From positions 31,156 to 95,155 of the forward strand of contig NZ_JPJE01000009.1 of assembly GCF_000765215.1 (NCBI RefSeq): a stretch of 64,000 nucleotides of DNA, written 5' to 3'. The position numbers and the translations under genes were made by a program. The notes below the pieces were generated by a model, which worked only from the letters and a program-made list of their open reading frames with translations, was not told the DNA's origin and made no database searches. The DNA comes from Eubacterium sp. ER2 (lineage in GTDB: Bacteria > Bacillota > Clostridia > Lachnospirales > Lachnospiraceae). This document shows positions 8,487-21,402 of the stretch, piece by piece (the stretch's first letter is position 1; each line of letters begins with the position of its first letter).

Positions 8487-8993
8487 ATGAGCGCAATTAG
8501 AGGAAGCAGAATTATTTATCTGTACCGGATCTTGGCGGATGCGGCCACGGTCGATGCGACAGGAATTGCATTTACGACAGAAAACGGCCGGACAAAATCC
8601 AGGGATGCTGATACGACTGAAACAAAAGACGGCCCGATCAGAACGCCGGGAGCGTTGGAGTCTGAGATCACTACTACAGCACTTTTTGCAAGTGAAAACG
8701 ATGAGATGATCGACAAACTTGAAAAAGCGGTAGACAACTCAGACAAAGTGGAAGTGTGGGAAGTGAATTTGGATAAGCCCGGAGAAACAGAAAATGTAGG
8801 GAAGTTTGCTGCAAAGTATTTCCAGGGGTATGTGACGGAGTTTGAACTTACATCAAGTGCCGAAGATCATGCAGAAGCTTCTCTTACATTTGGTCTCGAA
8901 GGGACCGGGGCAGACGGGTACGCAACCGTTTCTGATGAGCAGCAGGAACTGGCATCTTACGCATTTGCAGATACGGAAAAGACAGGAGCGTAG
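8487..8993 (+). CDS. Major tail protein (TP901-1/phi13 family)
   Basis: This 168-residue protein forms the tail tube. Family marks are the N-terminal RGSRIIYLYRILADAATVDA, the TENGRTKSRDADTTETKDGP strand pair, and a C-terminal region rich in beta structure (FELTSSAEDHAEASLTFGLE). Its stop codon is part of a hairpin with a T-run, which would give this highly expressed gene its own transcript end. Confidence 0.88.
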   Translation: MSAIRGSRIIYLYRILADAATVDATGIAFTTENGRTKSRDADTTETKDGPIRTPGALESEITTTALFASENDEMIDKLEKAVDNSDKVEVWEVNLDKPGETENVGKFAAKYFQGYVTEFELTSSAEDHAEASLTFGLEGTGADGYATVSDEQQELASYAFADTEKTGA

Positions 8994-9023
8994 GCAGGAG
9001 AGGCAATTCTCCTGCCATTTTTT
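8993..9023 (+). terminator. Intrinsic terminator or attenuator after the major tail gene
   Basis: A perfect 8-bp stem GGCAGGAG / CTCCTGCC with an 8-base loop is followed by ATTTTTTT. The last base of the stop codon lies in the stem. It probably lowers read-through into the tail chaperone and tape measure genes. Confidence 0.8.
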
Positions 9024-9043
9024 ATACATGGAGGTAGATCAAG

Positions 9044-9421
9044 ATGATGGAATTAACAATTAATGGACAGGTATATCAGTTCAACTTTGGGATGGGCTTC
9101 CTTCGGGATGCCAATAAGTTGGTATCCACAACGGTGGACGGCATTAAAGACGTGAAGAAAGATATCGGTGCGAGATACATGATCGCCCGGGTGATCGATG
9201 GAGAGCCGGACGCCCTGGTGGATCTGCTGGATGTAGCGAACAAAGGGCAGAACCCGAGAGTGACAAAAGCGCTTCTGGACTCCTATATCGATGATCCGGA
9301 TACAGATGTAGATGCGCTGTTTGAGAACACGCTGGATTTTTTAGGGAAAGCAAATGCTACCAAGAAAATGATGGCAAAGATGGCGGAAGCGATCGAGAAA
9401 GCGAAAGAGGACCAGAACTAA
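9044..9421 (+). CDS. Tail assembly chaperone, short form (gpG-like)
   Basis: This 125-residue protein starts at ATG 9044 behind GGAGG. It is the zero-frame product in the fixed slot between major tail protein and tape measure, equivalent to lambda gpG. Tail chaperones bind the tape measure and recruit tube subunits. The sequence is mostly helical (RVTKALLDSYIDDPDTDVDA). A slippery heptamer at 9337-9343 allows a fraction of ribosomes to make a longer form. Confidence 0.85.
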   Translation: MMELTINGQVYQFNFGMGFLRDANKLVSTTVDGIKDVKKDIGARYMIARVIDGEPDALVDLLDVANKGQNPRVTKALLDSYIDDPDTDVDALFENTLDFLGKANATKKMMAKMAEAIEKAKEDQN

Positions 9422-9768
9422 CCTTTGAGGAACAGTACCGGGAGATGGCAGTGAATTGTTTCCGGTATTTTGGCTTTACGACTTTTGATCAGGTGGATAA
9501 CCTGACAAATGCTCAGTATGAAATTATGGCAGAGGCCTTGGAGTTGCGAATGTTGGACGAAAGTCTGCATGAGCATCGCCAGGCATTTTTAAATTTTGCG
9601 GCGCAGGCAGAAAAACCGGCCGGCAAAGGAAAGACCAGGCCGGTATATCGAAAGTTCCGGCAGTTTTTTGACTATGATAAAGAGCTGAAAAATCTAAAGT
9701 CAAAGAAGAAAAAGAAGGTAGATGGCAGGTTTTCCGGAATAGGAAAGCTTTTGCGGAAAGGAGAGTGA
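9044..9768 (+). CDS. Tail assembly chaperone, long form made by -1 frameshift (gpGT-like)
   Basis: The open frame ending at 9768 is -1 relative to the gpG frame and is open from 9325, after a TGA at 9322-9324. Slipping on T TTT TTA at 9337-9343 joins the first 100 residues of gpG to 141 further residues, a 241-residue product. The added part contains LTFEEQYREMAVNCFRYFGF and a Lys-rich end (KSKKKKKVDGRF), as in other T domains that bind the tape measure. An independent start at 9445 has no good ribosome binding site. Confidence 0.82.
9337..9343 (+). promoter_or_regulatory. Programmed -1 frameshift slippery heptamer TTTTTTA
   Basis: The zero-frame codons are TTT TTA preceded by T, giving the canonical X XXY YYZ pattern. 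It sits 78 bases before the gpG stop and 13 bases after the nearest upstream stop in the -1 frame, so its placement suits a frameshift. A downstream stimulatory structure was not established by eye. Confidence 0.82.
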
Positions 9769-9772
9769 GAGC

Positions 9773-12700
9773 ATGGCAGAGTCATTTAGTATAAAAGCGA
9801 TATTGTCCGCAGCGGATAAAGGATTTACATCTACGATGAAATCTGCGTCCGGATACGTGGACAATCTGAAAAGCACTCTCACGAGCGGCGTTGGCTTTGG
9901 TGTGATGATGGCCGCCGGGCAGGCTGCCTTCAATACAATCAGCAATGGCGTAACCGGTCTGGTGGGAGATCTGAATTCTTCCAGCGCTGCATGGAAGACC
10001 TTCCAGGGGAACATGGAAATGACCGGGAAGTCAGCTGATCAGATCAAAGCGGTTAAGAATGAACTGCAGGACTTTGCGGAGGCTACCATCTACAGCTCTT
10101 CGGATATGGCGTCAACCTTTGCACAGCTGGAGGCAGTAGGAACAAAGAACACCACAAAGTTGGTAAAAGGCTTTGGCGGCCTGGCAGCAGCAGCGGAGAG
10201 CCCAACCCAGGCAATGAAGACTCTGTCTCAGCAGGCCACGCAGATGGCGGCGAAACCCACGGTAGCCTGGGAAGATTTTAAACTGATGCTGGAGCAGACT
10301 CCTGCAGGTATTGCGGCAGTCGCAAAGCAGATGGGTAAGTCTACACAGGGGCTCATTAAAGATGTACAGGCGGGTACGGTGGCCACGGAGGATTTCTTTG
10401 ACGCTATAGCCGCGGTCGGTACAAATGACGCATTTACGAAGCTGGCCACTGAATACAAGACGGTGGGCCAGGCGATGGACGGATTGCAGGAGACAGCAGC
10501 GAATAAATTGCAGCCGGCATTTGATGTGCTGTCATCCAAGGGTATCAGTGCAATCAGTAAGCTTGTTGATAAGATGGGGCAGCTGGACGGCGAAAAGATT
10601 GCCGCAAAGCTGACCTCCGGGCTGGATAAGATCAAACCGTACTGGGATACGATCGTGAGCGTTGCAAGCGAGGTGGGCTCTGCGTTCGGTGATGCGTTTT
10701 CAGCTATTTCAAAAGAACTGGCTGACCTGAATGGAAGTTTTGGCTCCACTGAGAGCGTGGAAGGATTTGGTGATGCCATTGGAGTGGCCGGAGACGCTTT
10801 GAAAGCGTTTGCCGGGTTCCTGGAAGATAATGCGGATACGGTGGCACTGCTGATTGACAATCTGCCAAAACTGCTAATGGCTTATATGGCATTCAAGACT
10901 GTGAAAGCGGTTGCGCCGGGAGTAACGTCATTCGGAAAAGCGATTATCGGGCTGGCAAGCAATGGCATCAGCGGGCTGGCTACAAAGCTTTTTGGAGTCA
11001 GTGATGCGACCAAAACAGTGGGTAATGCTTCGGCGACAAGTGGGAAAATGCTCATGCAGTCGGCCGTGTCATTCCTGGCATTTGGTGCCGGCATTGCTTT
11101 GGCGGCAGGTGGACTTTATATTATGGCGCAGGCAGCAATACAGCTGGCCAACGCGGGACCGGGAGCCGTGGCCGTGATGGCGGGCATGGTGGCTGTGATG
11201 GCTCTCCTTGCGGTAGGGGCCTCCAAGATAGGGACACAGCTTACAGCGGCCTCTGTCGGTATGGTCGCTTTTGGTGCGGCAGTGCTGATCGCCGGGGCTG
11301 GAATGTATGTGATGTCAGCCGCTGCGATTAGTCTTGTCAATGCAGGTACCCCCGCTATTGCTGTAATGGCGGGTATGGTAGTGGCACTGGCCGGCCTGAT
11401 GGCTCTTGCGGCTGTGTTGGGACCGGCTTTGACGGCCGGTGCAGTAGGTTTTATTGCTTTTGGGGCGGCCATTGCCCTAGTTGGCACAGGTGCTCTTCTG
11501 GCCAGTGCAGCTCTTGCAGTTGTGGCAGCTGTTCTTCCAACGGTAGCTGAATATGGATTGCAGGGAGCGGCTTCGATTGCGGCGCTTTCGGTTGGACTTA
11601 TAGCCTTTGCGGCGGGTGCTACTTTGGCTGGAGCAGGAAGTGTAGTGCTCGGAGCGGGGCTCGTTGTTGTGGCGGCCGGTCTGGTGGCTGTAGGGGCGGC
11701 AGTTCTGGTCACTTCTGCAGGTGTTCTTGTATTATCAGCCGGAGTCGTTGCTCTGGGAGCTGGGCTTACCTTAGTGGCCGCATCGTTAATGGTTGCGGGG
11801 GCGGCACTGCCCTTAGTGGCCTCCGGGGCTGTAGCTGGAGTCGCAGCTTTTACTGCCCTATTGGCCGTGACAACAGCATTGAGTGCAGTCATGATACTGT
11901 TATCGGCTTCTTTTGTTACTATAGGTGTCACATCGGCAGCTTCTGCGATAGGTATAGCAGCATTTGCACTGGCGATGACAACAGGAGCTGTAGGGGTATT
12001 GGCAATGTCGGTGGCGCTTAAGGCGGTAAACTCTAGCATGAAATCTATAGCAAGTAACGCCAAAAGTGCGCAAAAATCACTGACGAGCATGAAGTCTTCG
12101 GTGAATATAGTTAATGATGGTTTGGATGCGCTGGGCAATAAGGCGAAATCAGCGATCAAGTCCTTGATAAGCGAGTTTTCAAATGCAGAGAGTAAGGCAA
12201 AATCTTCTGGAAAGGCAGTCGGTGACAATTTCAATAGTGGAGTGACGTCCGGAATGAGTCGGGCAGTATCCACGGCGTCTTCGATGTCGGCATCTGTTGT
12301 GGCTGCCATGAGTTCAGCACAGAGTGGTGCGTATAGCAGCGGTGTCTATATTGGTGTGGGCCTGGCAAACGGTATCTGGTCGCAGGTCGGGGCAGTACGG
12401 AGTGCTGCAGCATCCCTGGCGGCCGCGGCGGAAGCGGCCATTGTCGCCAAGGCGAAGATCGGGAGCCCGTCAAAGATATCTACGGATCTGGGCGAGTTCT
12501 GGGGCATTGGCTGGATAAATGGTATTTTGTCGAAGGTGAAGGATGCAAAAGCAGCGGCGATGGATTTGATAAGCATTCCATCCCTGGTTCCGGTACCGGA
12601 TATTGGCATGAATATCCGGGGTGGCGGTATCCAGGATCTGAATGATGACTATAACTACACCAGGACAGCACGGTATACGATCGTTGTGCCAGTGGAGATT

Positions 12701-12799
12701 GACGGGAAAGAGACAGCCCGTGTGACGGCGCCGTATACGGAGGCGGAGCTGAACAAGAAACAGAAGGTCAAGAACATGATCAAAGGCAAAAAGGGGTAA
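9773..12799 (+). CDS. Tail tape measure protein
   Basis: This 1008-residue protein sets tail length and is ejected with the DNA. Residues 1-330 carry the conserved tape measure N-terminal domain (SAADKGFTSTMKSASGYVDN, ATIYSSSDMASTFAQLEAVG, TKLATEYKTVGQAMDGLQET). Residues about 430-760 are an exceptionally long Ala/Gly/Val stretch without charged residues for long runs, implying many membrane-spanning helices. Residues 760-930 are Ser/Lys/Ala-rich helices with paired SSMKSIASNAKSAQKSL motifs. The end resembles the conserved C-terminus with KAKIGSPSKISTDLGEFWG. It lies directly behind the two-frame chaperone gene. Confidence 0.93.
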   Translation: MAESFSIKAILSAADKGFTSTMKSASGYVDNLKSTLTSGVGFGVMMAAGQAAFNTISNGVTGLVGDLNSSSAAWKTFQGNMEMTGKSADQIKAVKNELQDFAEATIYSSSDMASTFAQLEAVGTKNTTKLVKGFGGLAAAAESPTQAMKTLSQQATQMAAKPTVAWEDFKLMLEQTPAGIAAVAKQMGKSTQGLIKDVQAGTVATEDFFDAIAAVGTNDAFTKLATEYKTVGQAMDGLQETAANKLQPAFDVLSSKGISAISKLVDKMGQLDGEKIAAKLTSGLDKIKPYWDTIVSVASEVGSAFGDAFSAISKELADLNGSFGSTESVEGFGDAIGVAGDALKAFAGFLEDNADTVALLIDNLPKLLMAYMAFKTVKAVAPGVTSFGKAIIGLASNGISGLATKLFGVSDATKTVGNASATSGKMLMQSAVSFLAFGAGIALAAGGLYIMAQAAIQLANAGPGAVAVMAGMVAVMALLAVGASKIGTQLTAASVGMVAFGAAVLIAGAGMYVMSAAAISLVNAGTPAIAVMAGMVVALAGLMALAAVLGPALTAGAVGFIAFGAAIALVGTGALLASAALAVVAAVLPTVAEYGLQGAASIAALSVGLIAFAAGATLAGAGSVVLGAGLVVVAAGLVAVGAAVLVTSAGVLVLSAGVVALGAGLTLVAASLMVAGAALPLVASGAVAGVAAFTALLAVTTALSAVMILLSASFVTIGVTSAASAIGIAAFALAMTTGAVGVLAMSVALKAVNSSMKSIASNAKSAQKSLTSMKSSVNIVNDGLDALGNKAKSAIKSLISEFSNAESKAKSSGKAVGDNFNSGVTSGMSRAVSTASSMSASVVAAMSSAQSGAYSSGVYIGVGLANGIWSQVGAVRSAAASLAAAAEAAIVAKAKIGSPSKISTDLGEFWGIGWINGILSKVKDAKAAAMDLISIPSLVPVPDIGMNIRGGGIQDLNDDYNYTRTARYTIVVPVEIDGKETARVTAPYTEAELNKKQKVKNMIKGKKG

Positions 12800-12803
12800 T
12801 GGC

Positions 12804-14338
12804 ATGTATAACTTTGTTGATACTACAACCGGGGGTGCACCAGATGGTGCGCTCCCGTCAGAGGCCCTGCAGATTAACGGGGCGTATATCGAAAATGAAA
12901 TAGAGGGATATCGAACCCTGTATGTCCTTGGCCGGGAACTGACGGAAGCGGAGATCACAGAGCTTCAAATTGGACAGATGGACGGCTCCGAGTATCGAAA
13001 CAGTCGGATTGTTTCCCGGAGTATCACGGTGGGGTATCAGCTGCTGACTGACTCCCCGGAAGATTTTCGTGAGAAGTTCAATGCGCTAAACAAAATCCTG
13101 AACCAGAAAGAGGCAAAACTGATATTTGCGGATGAGCCGGACAAGTATTTTATCGGGACCAAGAGCGAAGTCGGAGACGTGAAAGAAGGCCGGCTGAATG
13201 TTACCGGGGAGTTTGTGTTTTACTGCTGTGACCCGTATAAATATGCGACTACAGAGAAAAGCTTCCAGGCGGCAGACAATACGGACGGGGTACTGGAAGT
13301 CACGATTGAAAATGGTGGTGCGGCCAGCGCCCCGGTCAGCTACGAGATCACCCATAACCACGAAAATGGATTTATCGGCATTGTGTCTGAGTATGGTGCT
13401 ATCCAGCTGGGAAAGGTGCAGGAGGCGGACGGCGAAAACTACCAGCAAAATGAGGTGCTGATAGACGGGCTCCAGCCGTTTCTGGCTGCACCAGACGACC
13501 ACGGTGTTAACTACATGCATCCTGATCACGATATGGGGGGCAGTTTGAGCAGCATTGATAATACGGCTATTGTTATCGGGAGCATGGGGAATGGACAGCC
13601 TGGGAAGTGGTGCGGCGGCATGAAGACCATTACTATACCGGCTGACTCAGAAAGTGAAGTTGGTGCTCAAAACTTCTACTGTTACCTGAATTGGTGGTTC
13701 GAGACAGGGTTGATGGGACAGACAGCGGAACAGTCGATTGCATTCCTGACTGCCGACAATAAAGTAATATGTGGGTATAGTCTGTATAAGAGTGACATGA
13801 CCGGTAATACGGCACATCTGGAATATTGGCTGAATGGGAAAATGATAAGAGACATCGCTTTTACTCCTTCGATGCTTCAGAGCCAGAACCCATTTGATAA
13901 TGCACGGGGACATCAGGATATCCTCAAAGAAGGGGATACAGTGAGATATCATTGGTGGGGGTCTTATCCCTGCTATTCAGACCCAGCAATCAAGGATATG
14001 GTCTGCACGAAGATACAGATTGCCTTCACGCAGTATTATGGAAGAAATCTTGGTGACCAATATGTAACGAGAAACTCTATCCGTTCGTTGCGGTTCCAGA
14101 AAATGAATGTTGAAAAATGGCGGGACGTTCCGAACCGGTATGCTGCAGGGGATGTAGTTACGATAGACGGCGCTGCTACCAAAGTGTATCAGAATGGTAT
14201 GAACATTACCGGCGATGAGATCACTGGGAGCAAGTATTTTCTCGCTCCGCCCGGGGAGACGAAAGTACAGTTCTTTTTCTCGGATTTTTCCGAACCAAAA
14301 CCTACAGTAAAAGCAAAAATAAGGGAGGCGTTTCTGTA

Positions 14339-14339
<1 letters not shown>
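12804..14339 (+). CDS. Distal tail protein (Dit), enlarged with probable carbohydrate-binding domain
   Basis: Residues 1-150 match the Dit N-terminal ring domain (YVLGRELTEAEITELQIGQM, RSITVGYQLLTDSPEDFREK, KLIFADEPDKYFIGTKSE). At 511 residues it is about twice the usual length. The extra part (residues about 230-440) looks like a beta-sandwich insertion with several Trp and Tyr residues (MGNGQPGKWCGGMKT, CYLNWWFETGLMGQT). This suits an evolved Dit that binds cell-wall sugars. The C-terminal strands (YFLAPPGETKVQFFF) close the Dit fold. The carbohydrate-binding role is inferred. Confidence 0.82.
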
Positions 14340-18505
<4,166 letters not shown>

Positions 18506-18599
18506 TCCAGGTGTTCCTGTGGGAAGGAGATTTTATGGAGATTAGAGCGAGACCGTGACAGGTCTTATTTTTATGCATAAGTATTATGAGGAGGCTGAC

Positions 18600-18908
18600 A
18601 TGGAAAATGTAATCAGCAGGGAAGAACATGAAGAGTTTGCCCGCCGAATGGAGGATGAACATAAGCGCATCAGCCATAGGCTGACGGATCTGGAAGAGAC
18701 TGTCAGGCAGATCGGCCAACTGACAGCCAGCGTGGAGAAACTGGCCGTGTCGGTGGAAAGCATGGCAAAAACACAGACTAGGCAGGGTGAACGCCTGGAG
18801 GAGTTGGAAAGCCGGGACGGAGAAATGTGGAGAAAAGTTACAGGCTATGTCATAACTGCAGTTATAGGCATAGTTGTAGGGTACATTTTTACACAGATTG
18901 GAATGTAG
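18600..18908 (+). CDS. XhlA-like haemolysin/holin accessory protein
   Basis: ATG 18600 follows GAGGAGG; the longer frame from 18555 is not needed. The 102-residue protein has an N-terminal coiled coil (EEHEEFARRMEDEHKRISHR) with heptads over residues 5-70. One C-terminal membrane helix follows (YVITAVIGIVVGYIFTQIGM). This is the form of XhlA from PBSX, which acts with the holin to let the endolysin through the membrane. It begins the lysis cassette. Confidence 0.82.
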   Translation: MENVISREEHEEFARRMEDEHKRISHRLTDLEETVRQIGQLTASVEKLAVSVESMAKTQTRQGERLEELESRDGEMWRKVTGYVITAVIGIVVGYIFTQIGM

Positions 18909-18922
18909 AAAGGAGAATGAAC

Positions 18923-19216
18923 ATGGAACAGATAATAAACTATGTGAAACCCGAACTGATTGTTGTGGCAGTAGTCCTGTATTTTATCGGTATGGGGCTG
19001 AAGCAGGCTCAGGCCGTGAAGGATAAGTATATCCCCCTTATCCTGGGAGGCGCTGGCATCGTACTGTGCGCTATATGGGTGCTGGCTACCAGCCCATTGG
19101 GAACGGGACAGGATATTGCAATGGCGGTGTTCACAGCGATTGTCCAGGGTATCTTGGTGGCTGGATTATCTACTTATATTAACCAGATCATTAAGCAGGC
19201 AAATAAAAGCGAATGA
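18923..19216 (+). CDS. Phage holin, Hol44 type
   Basis: ATG 18923 has AAAGGAG 7 bases upstream; ATG 18917 is too close. The 97-residue protein has three membrane segments (residues about 10-28, 38-58, 65-87) and the Hol44 pattern NYVKPELIVVAVVLYFIGMG, KDKYIPLILGGAGIVLCAIW, then TYINQIIKQ. It would form the lesion that releases the amidase encoded two genes downstream. Confidence 0.85.
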   Translation: MEQIINYVKPELIVVAVVLYFIGMGLKQAQAVKDKYIPLILGGAGIVLCAIWVLATSPLGTGQDIAMAVFTAIVQGILVAGLSTYINQIIKQANKSE

Positions 19217-19282
19217 TCTGAGAGCAACTGTGAAATCAGACTGATTGCGCCGGCCGGATGCCGGTAGGAAGGAGAAAAAAAC

Positions 19283-19387
19283 ATGAGAATTTATTTTACA
19301 ACTGACGAAGGCAAGGAAGTAACTTTTGAGGAGCTTTTGGAGGTCCAGAAACAGTATGACAAAGAGCATGAAGGGGATGAAGAATAA
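19283..19387 (+). CDS. Small acidic phage protein within the lysis cassette
   Basis: ATG 19283 lies behind GGAAGGAG and the 34-residue product (MRIYFTTDEGKEVTFEELLE, ending in EHEGDEE) ends by sharing one base with the amidase start (TAATG). The tight coupling and good ribosome binding site argue that it is translated. No function is recognised. It may simply couple amidase translation to the holin. Confidence 0.65.
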   Translation: MRIYFTTDEGKEVTFEELLEVQKQYDKEHEGDEE

Positions 19388-20115
19388 TGAGTATTTGTGG
19401 CGGAATTGCTGGCCGGAGAGGGCAAAATCCGGTCGGTATTTTTTTTCACAATGACGCAGGCAGTAAGAAAGCTACGAAAAAATACTATGAGTCCTGGCTC
19501 AAAACGCATAATCTGAAAAATGGTTTTGCACATTATTATGTATGTAGTGACGGGACTTTACAGGCTGAGGATGATACCAATAAAGCTTGGCATTGCGGAC
19601 AGTCAGATGGAAATGCTAATTATCTGTCCATCGAAATATGTCAGTCGATGGGGGATATTGCAACATTTCAGAAAAATGAAGAGACGGCATTGCAGCTTGC
19701 GGCACAGAAGTGCAAGCAGTACGGCATTACCCCGTCGATGGATACGATCCGGCTGCACCAGGAAGTATCAGCAACGGACTGCCCACACAGATCCGTAGAA
19801 ATACATGGAGGGCGAACAGCGACCAAACAGTATTTTATCGACCGGATTAAAGCCTATATGGGAGAAACCACAGTAACAACAGCAATAGAGAATAATATGG
19901 AGGATGATGACAATATGAAATGTTTTTATACAGTAGATGGGAAAGGGCCAGTAATGTACTTTGACGGCTATGCTGTACATCCGCTTGCACATCAGGATGA
20001 GATGACCGTGTTGAATAACATCTATAGAGACTGCACGGGAAAAAATATCCCTTGTTATAGCTGGAGCAGCAAGGCACCCTGGTATGTGCGGCTGAAAAAT
20101 GCAATCAGCAGATAG
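19387..20115 (+). CDS. Endolysin, N-acetylmuramoyl-L-alanine amidase (Amidase_2/PGRP)
   Basis: This 242-residue enzyme cuts the amide bond between muramic acid and the stem peptide at the end of infection. Zn ligands are visible as His21 (GIFFHNDAG), His124 (IRLHQEVSATDCPH) and Cys132, with the fold marks HYYVCSDGTLQAEDDT and ANYLSIEICQS. Residues about 175-242 form a small C-terminal domain (FDGYAVHPLAHQDEMTVLNN) that probably binds the cell wall. There is no signal peptide, so export needs the holin. Confidence 0.92.
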   Translation: MSICGGIAGRRGQNPVGIFFHNDAGSKKATKKYYESWLKTHNLKNGFAHYYVCSDGTLQAEDDTNKAWHCGQSDGNANYLSIEICQSMGDIATFQKNEETALQLAAQKCKQYGITPSMDTIRLHQEVSATDCPHRSVEIHGGRTATKQYFIDRIKAYMGETTVTTAIENNMEDDDNMKCFYTVDGKGPVMYFDGYAVHPLAHQDEMTVLNNIYRDCTGKNIPCYSWSSKAPWYVRLKNAISR

Positions 20116-20119
20116 TATG

Positions 20120-20149
20120 ATCCCCGGGGCCGTCAGAAGCTCCGGGGGT
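20120..20149 (+). terminator. Hairpin after the endolysin gene
   Basis: CCCCGG (20122-20127) pairs with CCGGGG (20142-20147), followed by GTGTTCTTCT. The T-run is imperfect, so this is a moderate terminator candidate closing the late operon. The next 270 bases up to 20425 are A-rich and hold a promoter but no gene. Confidence 0.5.
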
Positions 20150-20250
20150 GTTCTTCTCCGCTAAATGGCAAGATGACGGTAAAAGAGGTCAAAATAGTAT
20201 AAATACGGTGAAAAAACGATAAAAAAGCGCTAAAATTTTCTGCTAGGTAG

Positions 20251-20279
20251 TTGAAATTAAGAGGAAAAAAGTTTATGAT
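20251..20279 (+). promoter_or_regulatory. Promoter for the prophage-end gene pair
   Basis: TTGAAA (20251-20256) and TATGAT (20274-20279) are separated by 17 bases in an A+T-rich stretch upstream of the small DNA-binding-like protein and acetyltransferase. It gives these genes expression independent of the late operon, as expected for lysogenic cargo. Confidence 0.6.
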
Positions 20280-20425
20280 GTAAGCGAAAAGACAAAAGGC
20301 CAGACGAGTATTTACATAGACCGCACCCTATAAAGGTTATACTTATATACGGGGTGATTTTTTTGTCTGATCAGGAACAAAAAACAAAAGTTGTACCAAG
20401 GGAGAAAAGTAAGGAGGAAGGCATT

Positions 20426-20590
20426 ATGGCAGCAGTAGCAAAACCTAACACCCGAGCTTTTAGGCTTCGTCCTGATAAGGTGGATCAGTTTGTGAAGCGA
20501 AATGGTTCCTTTGACAAAGCAATGGAACGATTTCAAGCGCATAGGCCTAAAAACGGTGTTGAAACACCATCAAAGGGGAAACATGAATAA
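20426..20590 (+). CDS. Small antitoxin-like protein preceding a GNAT gene
   Basis: ATG 20426 has AAGGAGG 8 bases upstream; an alternative earlier start (TTG 20363 behind GGGGTG) would add 21 residues. The 54-residue basic product (NTRAFRLRPDKVDQFVKRNG, then DKAMERFQAHRPKN) resembles the short first genes of acetyltransferase toxin-antitoxin pairs. It overlaps the next gene by 8 bases. The antitoxin role is inferred from size, charge and pairing; no ribbon-helix-helix is certain by eye. Confidence 0.6.
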   Translation: MAAVAKPNTRAFRLRPDKVDQFVKRNGSFDKAMERFQAHRPKNGVETPSKGKHE

Positions 20591-21155
20591 GTACGGGGGA
20601 GAAATATCATTTAGTTTTAATTTGCTAAGGGTTGAGGATTATGAGGATCTTCAACCCTTTACATGCGGAAACGAAAAACTGGACAGCCACATACATACAG
20701 GTATAATACAACATGGTGAAATCGTTGATGAAGATGGTTTATACTTTGTTTTCAGAGACATAGATACAGGCAAAGTGATTGCCATCGTTTCTTTAGCGGC
20801 ATCAGGAATAATTTTTGAACAGACCAATTACATGCATGTGCTTCCAGCTGTAAAAATAGATGTGCTCGCCGTTGATATTAATTATCAAAAAATACACTAT
20901 GATAAAGCGTCTGAAGATAACCCAAATCCTAATAGTCACTATTATTTTAGCGATGAAATTATGGGAGAAATTATTCGCCATTGTAGAGAACTTGCTGAAA
21001 CAAAGGCCTTAGCTAATTTTATTGTATTATACGCAGATGTCAAAGCGTATCGTTATTATGAAAGAAACGGTTTTTGCGATTTTGAGGCATTTATGGTAAA
21101 AGAAAATAACCAAGAAATTAATGAAAATATACCTATGTATATGAAACTATATTGA
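20583..21155 (+). CDS. GNAT-family acetyltransferase, possible toxin of a toxin-antitoxin pair
   Basis: ATG 20583 lies behind AAAGGGGAA and overlaps the previous gene. The 190-residue protein has the opening of GNAT toxins (FTCGNEKLDSHIHTGI), a central beta hairpin (GLYFVFRDIDTGKVIAIVSL), KIDVLAVDINYQ before the expected acetyl-CoA loop, and the closing YADVKAYRYYERNGFCDFEA typical of GNATs. The expected RxxGxG/A loop is not seen; an Asn/Pro/Ser-rich insert stands in its place. The gene is strikingly AT-rich compared with the rest of the prophage, suggesting separate acquisition. Confidence 0.68.
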   Translation: MNKYGGEISFSFNLLRVEDYEDLQPFTCGNEKLDSHIHTGIIQHGEIVDEDGLYFVFRDIDTGKVIAIVSLAASGIIFEQTNYMHVLPAVKIDVLAVDINYQKIHYDKASEDNPNPNSHYYFSDEIMGEIIRHCRELAETKALANFIVLYADVKAYRYYERNGFCDFEAFMVKENNQEINENIPMYMKLY

Positions 21156-21161
21156 TATCGC

Positions 21162-21188
21162 CAAAAGCACCCTAACGGGTGCTTTTGC
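21162..21188 (+). terminator. Terminator after the GNAT gene
   Basis: AAAAGCACCC pairs with GGGTGCTTTT around a TAAC loop, giving a 10-bp stem whose 3' arm supplies the T-run. It ends the cargo transcript just before the prophage end. Confidence 0.75.
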
Positions 21189-21247
21189 CATTTAATAAAG
21201 TAGAAAGGCGCCCGGATCATCCCGGACGCCTAAGATATTGTATCATA

Positions 21248-21268
21248 TTCGTGTTGTATTTCGTGTTG
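21248..21268 (+). repeat. Paired TTCGTGTTG direct repeats near attR (possible integrase arm sites)
   Basis: TTCGTGTTG occurs at 21248-21256 and 21260-21268, a 12-base period, about 135 bases inside the presumed attR. Tyrosine integrases bind short direct arm-type repeats at this distance from the core. A hairpin GGCGCCCGG / CCGGACGCC at about 21206-21229 stands just before them. The role is inferred from position only. The rest of 21189-21402 shows no gene. Confidence 0.35.
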
Positions 21269-21402
21269 CATAGATCTGTTTTTCGTCATAAATTTAAAGA
21301 TTATATCAGAGTATTACTTCATTATAAAACATGATAAAAGCCTGTATTTACGCGTGTTCTATGGAAAAGCCCGAAAAATCAATAAAGTATAAAAATGAGT
21401 TT

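Noticed and set aside
11116..12309. 397-codon minus-strand ORF opposite the tape measure gene
   Set aside because: It is the antisense shadow of the Ala/Val/Gly-rich domain; its Ala/Thr/Pro composition follows from that and it has no ribosome binding site.
18535..18558. Seven-codon ORF (MEIRARP) before the XhlA-like gene
   Set aside because: It has a good AAGGAG site but is too short to call a gene; at most a leader peptide in the position where XkdX-like genes often sit.
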